Part shown: one piece after another, positions 46,869 to 57,764 of the stretch
Layout of the letters: every line of letters begins with the position of its first letter
How positions within the stretch are numbered: position 1 is the first letter of the stretch
Assembly: GCF_024139115.2 (NCBI RefSeq)
Contig: NC_085141.1
Coordinates: 224,674,307-224,738,306 of the forward strand
DNA length: 64,000 bases
Direction of reading: 5' to 3'
DNA from: Armigeres subalbatus
Taxonomy: Eukaryota; Arthropoda; Insecta; Diptera; Culicidae
Program-made: the position numbers and the translations under genes
Notes under the pieces: generated by a model
The model's database searches: none
What the model was told of the DNA's origin: nothing
What the model saw: the letters and a program-made list of their open reading frames with translations, nothing else

Positions 46869-47689
46869 AACTAGCTTTATGTACCCGGCCTTGCTCGGAG
46901 TTGCCAGTTTGGTTCACAGTTTTTTTCACAATCGAAAAATAATAAAATCTATTGATTAACAGGGTAATTGTGTTTACTTGTTGATACTTCATCATTTGAG
47001 TAAAAGAAGGCTTTTGGAAATATTGACTGATTTTGAAGAACGGGGTTTGAATAGCCTTATTCCGGGCAAACTTCTATTTCTGAAGAAGGGAAAACATTCA
47101 CCGATGTCTTATTCCGGGCAAACGCATATTTTTAAAGAAGGGATCACACCCACCATTGCCTTATTCCGGGAAAATGCCTACTTTTAAAGGAGAAATCACA
47201 TCCACCATCCAGAAGAAAACACATTATTCATTGCTTTTCACTGGGCAAACTATGATTCCGATGAAGGGTAACAATTATCATTGGTTTATACCCAGCAAAT
47301 GCATGCTTTCTATGAAAGATTTTTCTGATGCTGTTCAGTATTATCCCAAATTCACTTCATCTCGAATGACCTTAGGCCAAATAGTGTTATGTTGATGACC
47401 TGCTTCATTCAGGGATACGTCATTTTCAGGGAAATGTTATTGTCGAGGATTTGCTATTTTTGAGGAATTGTTTTCGGAGCATTGTACAATGTCAAAGAAC
47501 CTCAGATGAACTAAAGAAGAAGGATTTTAAATTAAGTCGTTTTCTAAACAATACCCAACCCCAACATCCTCCCGCATTTCAAAAACTCCTTCAAGCCTCT
47601 CTAAAATAGTTTCCTTTGGGTAAACAATACGTGTTTAAATATTTGGTTTGAATTTACCCATGCGTTAAAAAGGTATACTAAACTGTTCG

Positions 47690-49485
47690 TTTAATAAATA
47701 TATTCTCTCTCGTTCAGCTATGACAGTCCTACCCAGTCTGATGTAGTCTTTCATAGACAGAGAATATGGGTTCCAAATTTGGTGTACATCGGAAATGGGT
47801 TCAGAAGTTATGCTGAATAGATCGCCAACTAAACAATACCTCTCTCTCACAACTTCCCCATTTTAAACGGACCTACCAATATCCACTAAAACCGTTTCCT
47901 TAGGACAGACAATATTTGATTCAAATTTGGTTCAAATCGGTCATGGGGCTCAAGACTTACATTGAGTTGATCGATTGCTAAACAATATCCCTTCCCACAT
48001 ACCATCTCTTATTTCCCAAGAGCATGCTTAACCTCCCTTCCGTGGTCTCCTTAAGATAAAGAATGTGTGTTCCAAATTTGGTTGATATCGGCTGAGGGGT
48101 TTAGAAGTTACACTGAGTTGATCGATAACTTAGCAATTGCCCTCCCTCCTTACCCTCCCCCTATTCCAAAAAGCATCCCTAACCCCCCTATCGTCGTCTC
48201 CTTAAGATAAAGAATAGGTGTTCCAAATTTGGTTGAGATTGGCCAAGGGGTTCAGAAGGTACACTGAGTTGATGGATGACTAAGCAATACCCCTCCCCCC
48301 ACACCCTCCCCCTTTTCCGAACAGCATCCATAATCCTCCTATCATCGTCTCCTTAAGATAAAGAATGTGTGTTCCAAATTTGGTTGAGATCAGCCAAGGG
48401 GTTCAGAAAGTACACTGAGTTGATGGCTGACTAAGCAATACCCCTCCCGTCACACCCTCCCCCTTTTCCAAACAGCATCCATAACCCCCTATCGTCGTTT
48501 CCTTAAGATAAAGAATGTGTGTCCCAAATTTGGTTGAAATCGGTCAAGGGGTTCAGAAGGTACACTGAGTTGATCGATAACTAAGCAATTCCCCCCCCTC
48601 CCACCCCCACACCTTCCCCCTTTTCCGAACAGCATCCATAACCCCCCTATCATCGTCTCAATAAGATGAAGAATGAGTGTTCCAAATTTGGTTGAGATCG
48701 GCCAAGGGGTTCAGAAGGTGCACTGAGTTGATGGATGACTAAGCAATACCCCTCCCCCCACACCCTCCCCCTTTTCCGAACAGCATCCATAACTCCCCTA
48801 TCGTTGTCTCCTTAAGATAAAGAATGTGTGTCAAAAATTGGGTTGAAATCGGTCAAGGGGTTCAGAAGGTACACTGAGTTAATGGATGACTAAGCAATAC
48901 CCCTCCCCCCACCCCCCCCCCTTTCCGAACAGCATCCATAACCCCACTATCGTTGTCTACTTAAGATAAAGAATGCGTGTCACAAATTTGGTTGAAATCG
49001 GTCAAAGGGTTCAGAAGGTACACTGAGTTAATGGATGACTAAGCAATACCCCTCCCCCCACACCCTCCCCCTTTTCCGAACAGCATCCATAACCCCACCA
49101 GCGTTGTCTCCTTAAGATAAAGAATGTGTGTCCCAAATTTGGTTGATATCGGTCAAGGGGTTCAGAAGGTACACTGAGTTGATCAAAAACTTAGCAATAT
49201 TCCTCCCCCCACACCCTCCCCTTTTTCGAACAGCATCCATAACCCCCCTATCATTGTCTCCTTAAGATAAAGAATGTGTGTCCCGAATTTGGTTGAGATC
49301 GGCCAAGGGGTTCAGAAGGTGCACTGAGTTGATCGATGACTAAGCAATACCCCCCCTCCCTCACGCCCTCCCCCTTTTCAGAACAGCATCCATAACCCCC
49401 CTATCGTCGTTTCCTTAAGATAAAGAATGTGTGTTCCAAATTTGGTTAAAATCGGTCAATGCGTTCCGAAGTTATGCTGGAACAT
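47690..49485 (+). repeat. 151-bp tandem array, about 12 units
   Basis: GAATGTGTGTTCCAAATTTG (or variant) recurs at about 48061, 48212, 48363, 48513, 48671, 48822, 48971, 49122, 49272 and 49425, spacing 149-158 bp; two older units precede 48061. Each unit joins a CAAATTTGGTTGAGATCGG block to a C-rich tract such as CCCCTCCCCCCACACCC. The last unit passes straight into the element tail. Confidence 0.9.
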
Positions 49486-49532
49486 ACATACAAACATACA
49501 TACAAACATACAAACATTGAGTTTTATATATA

Positions 49533-49592
49533 TGGATGGATGGATGGATGGATGGATGGATGGATGGATGGATGGATGGATGGATGGATGGA
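49533..49592 (+). repeat. (ATGG)n microsatellite
   Basis: About fifteen perfect GGAT/ATGG units directly after the TATATA tail of the element. Confidence 0.95.
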
Positions 49593-49859
49593 TTACAATT
49601 GAGGGGGTTAGAAGCAGAGGGGTATAAGTGACATTTCGGTCAAAATTGAGTTGGCTACAACAAAAAATGCTCTGATCCTCGAGCTTTGTGGCAATGTGTT
49701 GATATAGTTTGTAAAAATTCATAGAAAATTATTAATTTTTTGGACTTCCATATAATTTGTATGAAGCGAAAAAATACTGAAAAACTTTACCCCCGTTTTT
49801 TCTCAAATCTAACTTTTTGTCATTTACACCCCTTTGCGTTTGACCCCATAAATTTGTTT
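49593..49859. other. Unassigned stretch
   Basis: No feature recognised. Confidence 0.4.
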
Positions 49860-50850
49860 TTGGAAATACCTTATTAATTTCCTCGAAAATTCCTTTAGAA
49901 AATCCTTCGGAATTTCTTATAGGAATTCCTTCAAGAATTCCTTTACAAATTCTTCTAGGAATTTCTTCAGAAATTCATTTAGAAATTCCTTCGAAAAATC
50001 CTTTAGGAATACTTTTATGAGATCCATTAGATTTTTTTTCGGACATCCTTTCAAAAATTCCTTTAAGAATATCTACGGAAAATGTTACAGGAAAACCAGG
50101 AATTCTTTTTATGAGTTTTGTTATGAATAAATATATTGCTATAAATATGAATTGTTATGAATAAATAAATTCCCTTAAAATTTTCTGCAGAAATTGAATT
50201 AGGAACTCTTCAATTTTTTTAAATAATTTGCATCAACAATTGTTGAAACTCTAGTAAGTAATTCTTGGAATTCCTTTGAAATTTCACTTAGGAATTTCTT
50301 CAGAAATTCTTTTAGGAATACTTTCCTTCGGAAATTATTTAAAAGAGCTCCTTCGAAAATTTCATCTGAAAATTCCTTTGATATTTCCGTTAGAAACCCA
50401 TCCAAAAATTCCTTTAGAATTTCCTATTTCATTCTTTAATAAATTTCTGAAAAAAATCTCCAACAAAATTCATATGGTTTTACTAAAAGAAAAAGGAAGT
50501 TCCGAAGGAACTTGTGGATCAATTTACAAAGGCCTTTCCAGAGGATTTTCTCAAGGAATCCCAGGAGGAATAACAAAAAAATAAAGACGTGATATTCTAA
50601 ATTATCTCTGAAGGGAATTGGTTAGAATTTTCTAAAGCATTTTCAGAAGAAATTTTTGAAAAAATTCCTGGAGAAAATTCAGAATGAATTATCGAAGAAA
50701 GCCTGAAAGATTTTGCAAAGGAATGGCTGAAGGTATTTCCGAAGAAGGTCTTACAGGAATTTACGATGGAATTTTCAATAAAATTACCGAAGAAATATCT
50801 ATTCGAATTTCTAAAAAAATCCTAGATTTCTTCAAAAATTCTTTCGAAAA
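49860..50850. repeat. Degenerate AATTCC-type repeat field
   Basis: Same texture as 42168-43620; for example TTTAGAAATTCCTTCG and GGAATTTCTTCAGAAATTC recur irregularly. No gene. Confidence 0.55.
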
Positions 50851-51295
50851 TTTATAAGACTATAAAATCGTTTATATGGAGTAAATTCAAAGAGCAGATT
50901 TTTTTCCCCTGAGTCTAGGACAAGACTGATGACATCCACAGTCAAGCATGTCTAATGAGCGTGTTTTGGCCTGCATTCAATAATAAATATTATTATTAAA
51001 ATGTTTGTATGTTAAAGTTATTTAGAAAATGTGTTTATCTTGTGAAAAACCCTGAGGAAACAGAGGCTTAAATTTATTGAGTTTAAACGACATGCAAACT
51101 AGTGTAATCGGTATGACATTAAAATTGGCTTAATTTGATCACCACATCAACATATTTTCTCAGTAAGCGCAGTAAGAGCGCCTTATGAGTCTAACTATCG
51201 CCGTCTCGGTCCGAGAATTGATTGCAGAGCGCTGCGTTACGAGTAATTATAACGTGGGAAAACTTAACTTTTTCCTAGACGTTTTTCCATATTAC
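50851..51295. other. Unassigned, possibly intronic
   Basis: Lies just upstream of the candidate terminal exon. No repeats of known type are seen. Confidence 0.35.
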
Positions 51296-51417
51296 AGATT
51301 ACCACCAACCAATCGAAGGCAGAAGCGTTATAACGCAGCCAATGTGTTCAACCCAAAGGAAGTCACTGAGCCACAGGTAGACGAAGCTATCTCATCGGGC
51401 TATCTGAACGTGTGATA
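51296..51417 (+). CDS. Candidate 3'-terminal exon of an unidentified host gene
   Basis: The sequence TTTTTCCATATTACAG at 51280-51295 is a good splice acceptor. It opens a frame reading LPPTNRRQKRYNAANVFNPK, EVTEPQVDEAI, SSGYLNV and stop at 51415-51417. Amino acid make-up is balanced and hydrophilic, unlike the repeat-derived frames around it, and the codons are varied. I do not recognise the protein. An open stretch continues upstream to 51185, but the acceptor suggests the exon starts at 51296. No partner exon was found, so this is a guess from coding texture and the splice site. Confidence 0.4.
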
Positions 51418-52787
51418 TGTAAAAGGGTGGACATTGCTCGAAGCCGATCGTGATATGGTGGTGCGCCACAGCAGCATGGCTCTGGCATGCTAATAATAAT
51501 CATTCAGATGCTTAGTCTCCTTAGGTGGTACACACTACTTAGGGATCTATCTACCAGGTATTATCAGAGCAACGAGTTGATGGCAGTTTAATGCATTTGA
51601 GATCGATTAATGCATATGCGTTCATCATTAGAAAGTTGTAACTCACCTGGAGCAACCGATGGGTGATGGAATGCTATCATAAATGAAGTGATGCTATGCT
51701 GGGGGCATGGCTGTTGAGTGTCTGGCTGAATCAATTTGGAAGAATATAGATTATGCAGTTTCACTTTCTGACCGGTGAACAAGTTTCAGGTTGATAATGA
51801 ATAGCTCTATGATTCCAATCAATCACTGCGATAGGTAGCTTTGCAATTCAGTTGAATAAGTGGCTGATGAAGTTTGCATAATGACTAAAGAGATAATGTA
51901 ATTAAGAGTTCAGAAGACTTGCAAAATCAGCTGAAAAGGTAATATTACCGGACTCTATATCTTTTGGAATCATAGATGAATCATTCACCGAAATAAAACA
52001 TGTATTATACAGATAGATTAGGAAAACAAAAGAATAAACTAGAATCCGGAAAGCGGGATTCTCATTTATGTAGATATTAAGCTCGTTTTGCCCTAATTCC
52101 CCAAATAACACGATTTTTCGTACTTTTCAACATTTTATCTTTATGGTATTGTTATAAAAAGGTATTTTTCTCTTCACTTGGGATCCGTAGAAGGGCACCA
52201 TACACATTTTCTCATTCGCTTCAGGCTTGGAGCCGCTTTTGTTTAATTGGGGATACTCAGTCGGGATGGTGGCAGCTTCCTTAACGTCCAGCACCGGTAG
52301 TACGATAATCCGTAATTAGAGCCATTTCCAGCAAAATTCCAATTGGGGGAGCTTTCAAAAACGCTAGAGAAAAACCGAAATGCAGCTAATATTTAATAAT
52401 TGGTTTTGAGCGTCTTAGGGGAAAATGTTACAGGGTTTGAAAAAAATTATCTTCCTTTTATCTTCTTTCAAACGCCGAAATGCAGCGTTACTTGCTGCCA
52501 AAAATATCGTGAAAATTTGTATGTGTTCCAAAATTTTGTCATTTTTCAAGTGCGATTAATATACAAATATACAAATGAGACGAAAGCTTAAGCGTGAAAA
52601 TCCAAAAAGACATATTTAGCGTAAATGTCAGAGAAAGTTCTTACGGATAAGGGTTGTATCTATGTAGGGGCAAGTTAGGGGCAAACGGAAATCATAGATG
52701 GAAGTCTTATTTGAAATGAGCATCAGTTGTTGATTGAAGTCCCAAAATTGCAACTTTCTGAGAAGCCCTCCAAATATATACATTTTG
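51418..52787. other. Unassigned; start may be a 3' UTR
   Basis: The first part could be the untranslated end of the exon at 51296; no clear AATAAA signal close by. The rest has no recognised gene or repeat. Confidence 0.35.
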
Positions 52788-54527
52788 GGGTGTCAGGCCA
52801 TTTGGCCGAATGTTGTTTGGCCAAATGCCGTTTGGCCGAAAAGTTAAAAAAATTGCCCTCAGATTACAAGTAGTGAATAGTGAGTAATGAGGAGTAGGAA
52901 GTGAGAAGTGAAAAGTGAAAAGAGAAAAATGAGAACTGAGAACAGAGAACTTCTTCCTTCGTCTTTCTTCCTTCTTCCTTCCTCTTTCTTCCTTCTTCCT
53001 TCTCCCTTCTTCCTTTATCTCTTCTCCATCTCCCTTTTTCTTCTCTCTTTTCCCTTCTCTATTCTTCCTTCTTCATTCTTCCCTTTTTTCCTCCTTTTTT
53101 TCTTTCTTCTTCCTTTTTCCATCTTCCTTCTTCCTGCTTCCTTTTTTTCTTCCATCTGCCATCTTCCTTCTACCTTCTCCCTTCTTCGTTCTTCCTTATT
53201 TCTTCTTCCTCATTCCTTCTTTCTTTTTCCTTCTCCCTTCTTCATTCTTCCTTATTTCTTTCCTTCTTTCTTTTTCTTTCTTCCTTCTTCTTTCTTTCTT
53301 CCTTCTTCCTTATTTCTCCTTCCTTCTTCTTTCTTCCTTCTTCCTTTTTTCTTCTTCCTTCTTCCTTCTTCCCTCTTCCTTCTTCCTTTTTCCTTCGCCC
53401 TTCTTCCTTCTTTCTTCTTTCTTCTTCCTTCTTCCATCTTCCTTCTTCCTTCTTCCTTCTACTTTATTCCTTCTACCTTCGCATGTGCTTAGAAGTGTGG
53501 GTTCGATTCCCGCTCCGGCAAGGAGGAAACTTTTCGTGATCGAAAAATTCTCCACTGGTCCACTGGGTGTTATGTGTCCTGTCCGTTGTGTCATGCTAGG
53601 TGTTAAGTGTTCAGTCTGTACGACCTCTGGTCAAAGACGGTGTTCCTGTCTTTTTTTTACTTTTTTTTTCTTCCTTCTTCCTTCTTTCTTCTGCCTTCTT
53701 CCTTCGTCCTTCTTCCTTCTTCCTTCTTCATTCTTCCTTTTTCCTTCTTTTTTTCTTTCTTCCTTCTTATTTATTCTTCCTTCTTCTTTCTTCCTTCCTA
53801 TATATTTTTCCTCCTACTATCTTCTTCCTTCTTCATTCTTCTTTCTTTTTTATTCTTATTTCTTCTTCCTTCTTCTTTCTTCCATTTTCCTTCTTTCTTC
53901 TTCTTTCTTCCATATTTCATCTTTTTTCATCCATCTGCTGTTTTTCTCTTCTTTCTTCCTTCTTCCTTCACCCTTCTTGCTTCTTCATTCTTCCTTCTCT
54001 ATTCTTTTTTTAACTTTTTTTCTTTCTTCCTCTTTTTCTTATTTATTCCTTCTTCCTCTTCCTCTTTTTTATTCCTTCTCCCTTCTTCCTTTTTCCTTCT
54101 CCTTTTTTCCTCCTTCCTTCTGCCTTCTTCCTTCTGCCTTCTTCCTTCTTCCTCCTTCATTTTTCCTTCTCCCATCTTCCTTCTTCTTTCTACTCCCTTC
54201 TTCTTTTTTTCTTCTTCCTCCTTCCTTCTTCTTTATTTTTTCTTCATTCAGAGATAATCTTGCTTCGTATTGCTTGCTACCTTTTTCCTTCTTCCATCTT
54301 CCTTCTTCTTTCTTCCTTCTTCTTTCTTTCTTCCTCATCCTTCCTTCTTCTTTGTTTTTTCTTCATTCAGAGGTAATCTTGCTTCGTATTGCTTGCTACC
54401 CGCTACCTCACTTATCCCCTCTCACTTCTTGCTTTCCACTACAAACCTTTCTTATTTCTCACTACTCACTTCACATACTTAATAAGGAAACGTATTTCAA
54501 CTATTCGACCAAATGGCTTTCGGCCAA
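52788..54527. mobile_element. GGCCGAA-ended element filled with polypyrimidine
   Basis: It starts GGGTGTCAGGCCATTTGGCC, repeats the TTTGGCCGAA motif, then GTTAAAAAAAT, a GTGAGAAGTG patch and some 1.3 kb of CTTCTTCC-type polypyrimidine (52950-53475, 53640-54480). Near the right end TATTCGACCAAATGGC and TTTCGGCCAA appear in inverted sense, but the terminal GACACC is missing. A SINE-like insert splits the tract. All Phe/Leu/Ser frames here are artefacts. Confidence 0.7.
53478..53652 (+). mobile_element. tRNA-related SINE piece, not Feilai
   Basis: A B-box motif GGTTCGATTCCC in TGTGGGTTCGATTCCCGCTC (about 53500) followed by CGGCAAGGAGGAAAC and a unique body up to GACGGTGTTCCTGTC. An A box is not evident, so it is 5'-truncated. 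It lies between two polypyrimidine runs. Family not named. Confidence 0.5.
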
Positions 54528-54531
54528 TACG

Positions 54532-54591
54532 GCAGATTCATATTTCGACCTCAACAGTAAGGCCGTCTTCAGTATCTCGTACTTGACTCGG
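54532..54591 (-). repeat. Hammerhead-like motif, third copy
   Basis: On the minus strand: GTACGAGATACTGAAGACGG, a CCTTA..TGAGG hairpin, then GGTCGAAATATGAATCTGC. It matches the motif at 59340-59405 except for changes in the ATACGTAT palindrome. It lies between the GGCCGAA element and RTE family C copy 2. Confidence 0.65.
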
Positions 54592-54822
54592 CTTGGTCTT
54601 CGAGTCTACGTAATCCATAAAAGGCCCTATTCGCTGCAGTAATACGTCTTTTCACTTCACGGGAAATGTCATTTTCACATGTCACAAACGTCCCAAGGTA
54701 ACCAAATTCTTCAACAACTTCAAACACATGCCCATCAAGCACTACCTAAGCACCAACACCACAAGGTCTTCCCCTATCTCTACCTGCCACCATGTATTTT
54801 GTCTTGGTAGAGTTAATGCCCT

Positions 54823-54921
54823 AGTAGCACAGTTCAGAACGATTTGGTTGCAGCAACTCCAATATAACTGAATTTGGTCGCATATGGGTCACAGTGACTG
54901 ATGTGTGACAAGTGTGCTACT
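54823..54921. mobile_element. Short MITE with AGTAGCACA ends inside RTE copy
   Basis: AGTAGCACAGTTCAGAACG at the left faces AAGTGTGCTACT at the right; the 99-bp segment separates the RT codons for RIGLT from those for INSTKTKYM. The target duplication is not clear. Confidence 0.55.
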
Positions 54922-56256
54922 CGGGTGGTTAAGCCTATCCTCGCCGTCTCCCTCTTCACTGGGGCAAAAGCCTCCACTACTGCTGTGCGATCGATTCCAA
55001 TAAGGTCGATGTTGTCCGCAAAGCCCAGGAGCATATGCGACCGTGTGATGATAGTGCCGTTCCTTTGCACGCCAGATCTCCTAATAGCGCCATCGAGTGC
55101 AATGTTGAACAATAAATACGAAAGTGCATCACCTTGCTTCAATCCGTCTAAGGTCTCAAACGAGGTTGACACTTCGTCTGCAATCCGAATCCGATTTCAG
55201 TTTTGCCGGAAACCATGTTCGGACATTGTCTGCCACAGCTAATTTCTTTTCACTGAATCGTACGCTGCTTTGAAATCAATGAACAGATGGTGAGTCTGCA
55301 AGTTGTACTCCCGAAATTTATAAAGGATCATCCGCAGGCTAAACATCCGATCCGTCGTTGATCGGCTCTCACGAAAACCTGCTTGGTATTCGCCGACAAA
55401 AGACTCCTTAAGCGGTCTCAGTCTGTTAAACAGGATAAGCGACAGGATTTTGTACGCCGAACTCAGAAGGGTGATCACTCTGTAATTGGCACACTCTAGT
55501 ATGTGCCCTTTCTGATAGATTGGACATATAAGGCCATTCAACCAGCCGGCACAGTTCTTTATCCTCCCATATTTTCTGAATAATTCGGTGGATTGATTGA
55601 TGCAGCTGCTCACTTCCGTGTTTGAGAAACTCGACCTGGATCTCATCCTTCCCAGCAGCTTTACTGGTTTTAAGCTCGTTTAGAGCCTTCTTAACCTCGC
55701 CCTGCGTTGGTGGTTCCACAGCTTGACCGTCGCCGACTATGTCCATCCTGCTCCTTAATACACATTCATTTTTACCGTTCAACAAATCTTCGAAGTGCTC
55801 CTTCCACCTGGCTGCCACCATAGTCTTGTCTGTCAGGAAATTCCCCTCTCGGTCATTGCACATGGCGGGCACTGGCGCAGTCTTATGCCGCGCGCCATTG
55901 AGAGCTGCGTAAAACCTCCGCATATCGTTTCTATCCATGTTCTCCTGCGCTTCAGCTATCACACTCTCTTGGTGTTACCTTTTTTCCTGCGGTCGGTTCG
56001 TTTCTCTTCTGCCCTTGCTACACTGTACCGCTCTCTGTTGGAACCGGTACGAGCCACTAGCATTCGACTTATTCGGCAACATTTTTCTCTTCCGTCACTC
56101 GCTGGCACTCCTCATCAAACCAACCATTTCGTTGGCGTCGCTGTGCAGTGCCTAATACTTATGTTGAGTCACAGCTTCGTGGATATTTTACCACAATCTG
56201 TTGACGTCGCCAGATCCGGTGGCATCTCCTATCCGCTCATCCAGCTTCTGGTGGTA

Positions 56257-56518
56257 CAGTCGGGATTCGCTGGTTGGGATCTTAATACTTGGGTCACTTT
56301 TTAGTTGGGCCTCCGCTGGTTGGGCCATGGCCCAACTAAAAAGCAACCGTACGTCAAAATTCAATGTAAACACGGAAAACGGGATTGGGCGTCACTGGAC
56401 ATCATTTGTGATGTTCAAGTCGAAATACACGTGTTCAAATGGCTGTCAGTTGGCTCAACTAAAAAACCGAATTCGTTAGTTGGGCCGAGGTCGTGGCCCA
56501 ACCAGCGAATCGCGACTG
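56257..56518. mobile_element. MITE with CAGTCG.GATTCGCTGGTTGGG ends, TA duplication
   Basis: CAGTCGGGATTCGCTGGTTG and CAACCAGCGAATCGCGACTG form inverted ends with one mismatch. TA is at 56255-56256 and 56519-56520. RTE family C copy 1 has the empty site GGTGGTACTGTTCAG at about 39723, so ends and the TA duplication are certain. CAGT ends and TA targets fit the Tc1/mariner superfamily. 262 bp. Confidence 0.92.
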
Positions 56519-56675
56519 TACTGTTCAGCAACTCCTTCAACTGACAAGCGTTGGAAATTGAAACGCATAGTTCTGTTGTTTCGTGAATTCGTGACGCTGG
56601 AAAGTCGCGCCCGAATTTTTGCAACTACAAGATAGTGATCCGAGTCGATGTTCGGACCTCTGAAGGACCTTACAT

Positions 56676-57163
56676 CGATAACATGTGAATGTGAATCATA
56701 CCGAACAACTAATTAAGATTAACTAAAAGATACAGTTTCAATAATAAATACATATTATCATCGAGATATCAATGAAATTTTGTTGAATCACAGGGATTTT
56801 GTTCCATGTTTCACGTTTTAGATTATTCATGGATAATAATGATTGCATGTACCTTTCATGTTCCTATAAAAAAAAGTTCATTTTACAGTGAGAGTATAGC
56901 CTATCAGTATAATTGTGTTGTAAGAGGAAGGCAGAGATAGGAAAATTTTAAAAATAGAAGTATTTGCTCAAATTTGTTTTACCCAGAAGACTTGTGATTT
57001 GGCCATTTTAAAGTGATGAAATAACGGTAATATAACAAGGCCTTCTCGTTTATCATATCTGTAATGACATTAGTGTTTCATTTATCAACCGTTGTTTCAG
57101 TTTCATGGAGAATCAGTAGGTTACTGTGCCTCAGGTTATTCCTTTGAAACGAGCCCTAACTTA
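56676..57163. other. Unassigned AT-rich stretch
   Basis: No feature recognised. Confidence 0.4.
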
Positions 57164-57268
57164 TTTTCGAGCCTATGCTGGGAATACCAGTCGGTAACCA
57201 TTTCACCATGGCTGATTCTTGAGACCCAAGTCGCTTCTACCATTAGGACAGGTTATGGTGATGAACGA
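57164..57268 (+). repeat. 105-bp direct repeat, copy 1
   Basis: TTTTCGAGCCTATGCTGGGA through GGTGATGAACGA matches 57660-57764 with two differences. It contains no recognised gene. Confidence 0.9.
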
Positions 57269-57477
57269 CTCGCTTGAGTGCAGAAATGCGGCTCTATCCG
57301 CAGCACCCAGCTTCTTACTTATTTCTTCTCTCTTTTTTTTTTTCTCTTTTCCTACAAGCTTCTTCCTTTTTCTTCATTAAATCTTTCTTCTTACTTCTTG
57401 CATCTCACTTCTCATTCTTCACTATAGTAATATCCCGATTTTATCACTAGCTTGGTGAATTTTGGGGTGATATAATA

Positions 57478-57659
57478 GGGACCCTCCTTAGCCGTGCGAT
57501 AAGACGCGCGGCTACAAAGCAAGGCCATGCTGAGAGTGGCTGGGTTCGATTCCCTGTGCCGGTCTAGGCAATTTTCGGATTGGAAATTGTCTCGACTTCC
57601 CTGGGCATAAAAGTATCATCGTGTTAGCCTCATGATATACGAATGCAAACATGGTAACC
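57478..57659 (+). mobile_element. Feilai-like SINE, copy 3, 3'-truncated
   Basis: GGGACCCTCCTTAGCCGTGC start, B box GGTTCGATTCC near 57544, body intact to AAACATGGTAACC, then an abrupt switch to the 105-bp direct repeat at 57660. The last third of the SINE is missing. Confidence 0.85.
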
Positions 57660-57764
57660 TTTTCGAGCCTATGCTGGGAATACCAGTCGGTAACCATTTC
57701 ACCATGGCTGATTCTTGAGACCCAAGTCGCTTCTATCATTAGGACAGGTTATTGTGATGAACGA
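57660..57764 (+). repeat. 105-bp direct repeat, copy 2
   Basis: Second copy of 57164-57268, joined directly to the broken SINE. The GGTAACC at the SINE end resembles the GGTAACCATTTC inside the repeat, a possible microhomology. Confidence 0.9.

Larger units (their letters stand above)
46870..49595 (+). mobile_element. Non-autonomous element carrying a 151-bp tandem array
   Basis: The head ACTAGCTTTATGTACCCGGC at 46870 and the tail CGTTCCGAAGTTATGCTGG, (ACATACAA)n and TTTTATATATATGG at 49465-49540 are the two ends of a dispersed-element type that I recall from arthropods. Head and tail resemble those at 43-316. The tail-proximal module has been amplified into the array at 47690-49485. Superfamily is not assigned and no target duplication is fixed. 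Confidence 0.5.
54598..56675 (-). pseudogene. RTE-type retrotransposon, family C copy 2
   Basis: The minus strand reads, from right to left, end of endonuclease (RSFRGPNIDSD block near 56660), linker with NRERYSVARAEE-like sequence, NDREGNFLTDKT, TSKAAGKDEIQVEF, YQAGFRESRSTTDRMF, LFIDFKAAYDSV (first catalytic Asp), GLKQGDALSYLLF, LGFADNIDLIG (FADN instead of FADD), then NSTKTKYMVAGRDR and FGYLGTFVT. Many frameshifts. Two MITEs interrupt it. The 5' side ends inside the endonuclease; the 3' side stops after RRITAANRAFYGLR with no tail. Confidence 0.82.

Noticed and set aside
52908..54642. Long open frames rich in Phe, Leu, Ser and Pro (also 60278-61376 and the opposing Arg/Lys/Glu frames)
   Set aside because: They are translations of CTTCTTCC-type polypyrimidine in any phase; no coding signal.
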